The notes beneath the pieces were generated by a model, which was given only the letters and a program-made list of their open reading frames with translations, was not told the DNA's origin and made no database searches. A DNA stretch of 7,259 nt from Anaerolineae bacterium (lineage in GTDB: Bacteria; Chloroflexota; Anaerolineae; 4572-78), in the NCBI GenBank assembly GCA_027022125.1, contig JALVZI010000278.1:1-7259 (forward strand). The letters are read 5' to 3'. Position numbers and translations under genes: made by a program. Below, one piece after another: positions 5,329-7,259 of this stretch (position 1 is the stretch's first letter; every line of letters begins with the position of its first letter).

Positions 5329-6237
5329 CTATCGAATCGCCACCACCGGCGAACTCATTTCGCTGGTGAGGTAGGCTCGCGCCATATGCGGGGTGTTGTG
5401 GGCAAACCCCACACGCCCCGTGTGGTCAATCAAAATCAAACCGCCCAATCCCCCCACTCTATCACCGAGCATACTGATAGCCGCCTGCGCCGCAGCGGGC
5501 GCATACAGCCGCGAGCAGAAATCGGCGGCGACACGCGCCAACTGAATGCGGATGATACTTTCGCCGTGTCCGGTGGTCGAAACGCCGCCCAGCGCATTAT
5601 CGGCAAAATAGCCGCAACCGGGCAGCGGGCTATCGCCAACACGCCCCACCGGTTTGTACAGCGTGCCGCCGGTGGATGTGCCCGCCACGATATTCCCCCG
5701 GCGGTCAATTGCCACCGCGCCGACCGTGCCCGGTTTCGCGCCGCGCACAATCTTTCCAAATTCATCGCTGGAGGTGGGCGTTTCTTTTTGCGCCAGTTTC
5801 CAGCGCGCCACTTCCCGCTCGACAATCAATTTTTCGGGGTCACACAACTCGAAGCCGTGCTCGGCGGCATACGAATCCGCCCCGTGCCCGACCATCATAT
5901 TGTGCGCGCTGTTCAGCAAATGCCGCGCCACTCTGATGGGGTTCTGCAATCGCTCCACCGCCGCGACCGCCCCCACCTGCAGCGTGCCGCCGTCCATCAC
6001 CCCCGCATCGAGTTGCACCACCCCGTCGCGGTTCAAGTGCGAACCAACCCCCGCATCGAAAGTCGGGTCGTCTTCCATCATGGTGACGGCACGTTCCACC
6101 GCATCCAGTGCCGTGCCGCCGCCGCGTAAAATCTCGTATCCGGCGAGCATCGCCGCGCGGCAGCCATCCAAATGCGCCTGATGTTCCTCGGCGGGAATAT
6201 CCCACGCGCCGCCGTGCACAATAATTGCAATCGTCAT
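5329..6237 (-). CDS. Isoaspartyl peptidase / L-asparaginase (Ntn-hydrolase, type III)
   Basis: This 302-aa Ntn-hydrolase should hydrolyse isoaspartyl dipeptides and L-asparagine after self-cleavage. It starts with the family-typical MTIAIIVHGGAWDIP. The cleavage site is G170-T171 (PGTVGAVAID), which makes T171 the N-terminal nucleophile of the beta subunit (171-302). Counting from T171, the positions match E. coli IaaA (EcAIII): T189 (T197 there), R199 (R207), D202 (D210), T222 (T230) and G223 (G231). The whole active site therefore appears intact. It has no signal peptide and is likely cytoplasmic, recycling isoaspartyl peptides from damaged proteins. ATG 6237 is chosen because GGAGGA (6244-6249 on the minus strand) sits 6 nt upstream. 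An in-frame start at 6306 would translate through the hairpin repeat and adds non-family residues. The glycosyltransferase-like gene lies upstream in the same direction, 75 bp away, with a hairpin between. Confidence 0.93.
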   Translation of the reverse strand: MTIAIIVHGGAWDIPAEEHQAHLDGCRAAMLAGYEILRGGGTALDAVERAVTMMEDDPTFDAGVGSHLNRDGVVQLDAGVMDGGTLQVGAVAAVERLQNPIRVARHLLNSAHNMMVGHGADSYAAEHGFELCDPEKLIVEREVARWKLAQKETPTSSDEFGKIVRGAKPGTVGAVAIDRRGNIVAGTSTGGTLYKPVGRVGDSPLPGCGYFADNALGGVSTTGHGESIIRIQLARVAADFCSRLYAPAAAQAAISMLGDRVGGLGGLILIDHTGRVGFAHNTPHMARAYLTSEMSSPVVAIR

Positions 6238-6265
6238 TGATTTTCCTCCAATGTATTCTGAATGG

Positions 6266-6293
6266 GTAGGGGCGGCTCGTGAGCCGCCCCTAC
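6266..6293. repeat. Perfect 13-bp hairpin repeat
   Basis: GTAGGGGCGGCTC (6266-6278) and its exact complement (6281-6293) flank two bases, giving a very stable GC-rich stem. It lies between the stop of the glycosyltransferase-like gene and the start of the asparaginase gene. It could attenuate or end readthrough, but no T-run follows on either strand. The GTAGGGGCG...CGCCCCTAC form resembles a palindrome family that I recall as abundant in Chloroflexota intergenic regions. Confidence 0.7.
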
Positions 6294-6312
6294 GAGTGAA
6301 GTTCAAAATGTT

Positions 6313-7218
6313 TTATTTTTCCAGCGCTCGCCGCAGTGCCCAATTGAGGGTATCGCCATAGGGCGCTTCGGCGGGAATGAAAAAGTCGGCAAATTGAGGC
6401 AATTCTTTCTGTGCCGAGCGGGCAAACCGTTTGACCAGCCGTTCCCGCGCGGCGAACCATTCTTTCATCACCAGCCCGAAACGGTACATCTGCACATACT
6501 GCCCCGCCGATTTATCCCACGATGCATCGGTGGCGACGGCGGCTTTCACCAACTCGTAATGGCGGGTGGGATTTTGGCGATAGGTGTCAATTGCCGATTT
6601 GACCGCTTGCAAAAATGCCGCCGCTTCCCCTTCGCGGTCGCTGATGTCCAGCCACTCATACAAATAGCCGCAGTGAGCAATTTTACCCAGCCCGCCGGTC
6701 AGCCGGGCGATGGGAATTGTGCCCAACAGCGCGGCTTCATAATCCACCAGCCCGCACGGCTCAAACCGCGACGGGATGAGCGTGAAATCGCCGCCCGCCA
6801 AAATAAGCCGCGATAGCGGTAGATTGAACGTGTTGTTGAAATACACCCGCTCCGGGTATCGCTGTGCCAGCCCAAAAAACGCGGCTTCGGTGGCTTTGCC
6901 TTCGGGGTCGCCCTGCGGTGCGGATGCCAAAATGACAAATTTGGTATTTTCATCATACGCCAGCACGCGCTCGGCGATGTCTGCCGCCAGCCCGAGATTT
7001 TTCTGCGCCACCAGCCGCCCCACCACCGTGATGAGAATCGGGTCGCCCACCGGTTCGATGCCGAAGGCTTCCAGATGGAGCAGGCGTTTCAATTCGGTTT
7101 TGACGTGCAACCGCCCCGCATCGAAATTGTGGTCGTGCCGGAGCATTGCCTGCTGCACCAGCGGGTTATCAAACAGCGGACGACCATATTTTTGCTTGCG
7201 CTGCATTTCCCGCAGCAC
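6313..7218 (-). pseudogene. C-terminal half of a GT5 glycogen/starch-synthase-like glycosyltransferase
   Basis: The readable 301 residues cover the C-terminal (nucleotide-sugar-binding) lobe of a GT-B glucosyltransferase of glycogen/starch synthase type. Visible motifs are VVGRLVAQKN (65-74), the catalytic EX7E motif in SRFEPCGLVDYE (E153 and E161), RLTGGL (172-177) and the tail motif SWDKSAGQYVQMY (233-245). The N-terminal lobe with the KxGGL site is missing; complete enzymes run to roughly 480 residues. The reading frame is blocked by an in-frame TAG at 7231-7233, 13-15 bases upstream of the GTG at 7218. Neither that GTG nor the ATG at 7204-7206 has a usable ribosome-binding site. Residues continuing upstream of the stop in the same frame (NRRKKLP) end at the window edge. 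A nonsense mutation, a frameshift near the A6 run (7240-7245) or an assembly error would explain this. A standalone C-terminal protein is possible but unlikely. Confidence 0.72.
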
Positions 7219-7259
7219 AGACGCGTTCAGCTACGGCAGTTTTTTCCGACGATTGCACT

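Noticed and set aside
5275..6129. 284-residue plus-strand frame opposite the asparaginase gene
   Set aside because: Antisense shadow of a gene with a complete Ntn-hydrolase active site; His/Arg-rich composition is typical of such shadows.
6238..6306. N-terminal extension of the asparaginase to 6306
   Set aside because: It would translate the GTAGGGGCGG hairpin; ATG 6237 has a GGAGGA ribosome-binding site and gives the family-typical N-terminus.

Overview
The window reads as chromosomal bacterial DNA with moderate GC content, GC-rich in genes and AT-rich in spacers. I lean to a Chloroflexota-like (Anaerolineae-type) organism. The reasons are the gene mix and the intergenic palindromes built on GTAGGGGCGG, TTGGAGATTGG and CTTCGATACGCCC, which I associate from memory with such genomes. 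This is inference, since no taxonomic marker gene is present.

Layout: (1) 1-254 is the regulatory region of an integron-type tyrosine recombinase. It has a good sigma-70 promoter bracketed by two GAAC-N4-GTTC-like sites resembling Gram-positive LexA (SOS) boxes. (2) 255-1223 (+) encodes IntI, with all catalytic residues and the integron-specific insert. (3) 1224-1485 is a convergent spacer holding a large imperfect palindrome whose outer boxes recall a folded attC site. (4) 1486-3465 (-) encodes a half-size ABC exporter. (5) 3466-4260 is a non-coding, AT-rich zone of nested inverted repeats. It includes a MITE-like unit with perfect 18-bp terminal inverted repeats and an apparent 7-bp target duplication, and a separate cruciform-forming repeat. 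(6) 4261-5265 (+) encodes a membrane-anchored protein with three PKD domains, behind a near-consensus promoter. (7) 5329-6237 (-) encodes an isoaspartyl peptidase/L-asparaginase. (8) 6313-7218 (-) is the C-terminal half of a GT5 glycogen/starch-synthase-like glycosyltransferase. An in-frame stop cuts it off from any N-terminal half.

The genes do not form one pathway. The asparaginase and glycosyltransferase genes are codirectional, 75 bp apart, and separated by a perfect hairpin. The other genes stand alone. The most interesting parts are the integrase control region with its flanking repeats, and the nested inverted repeats between the ABC transporter and PKD genes. No tRNA, rRNA or CRISPR array was seen.
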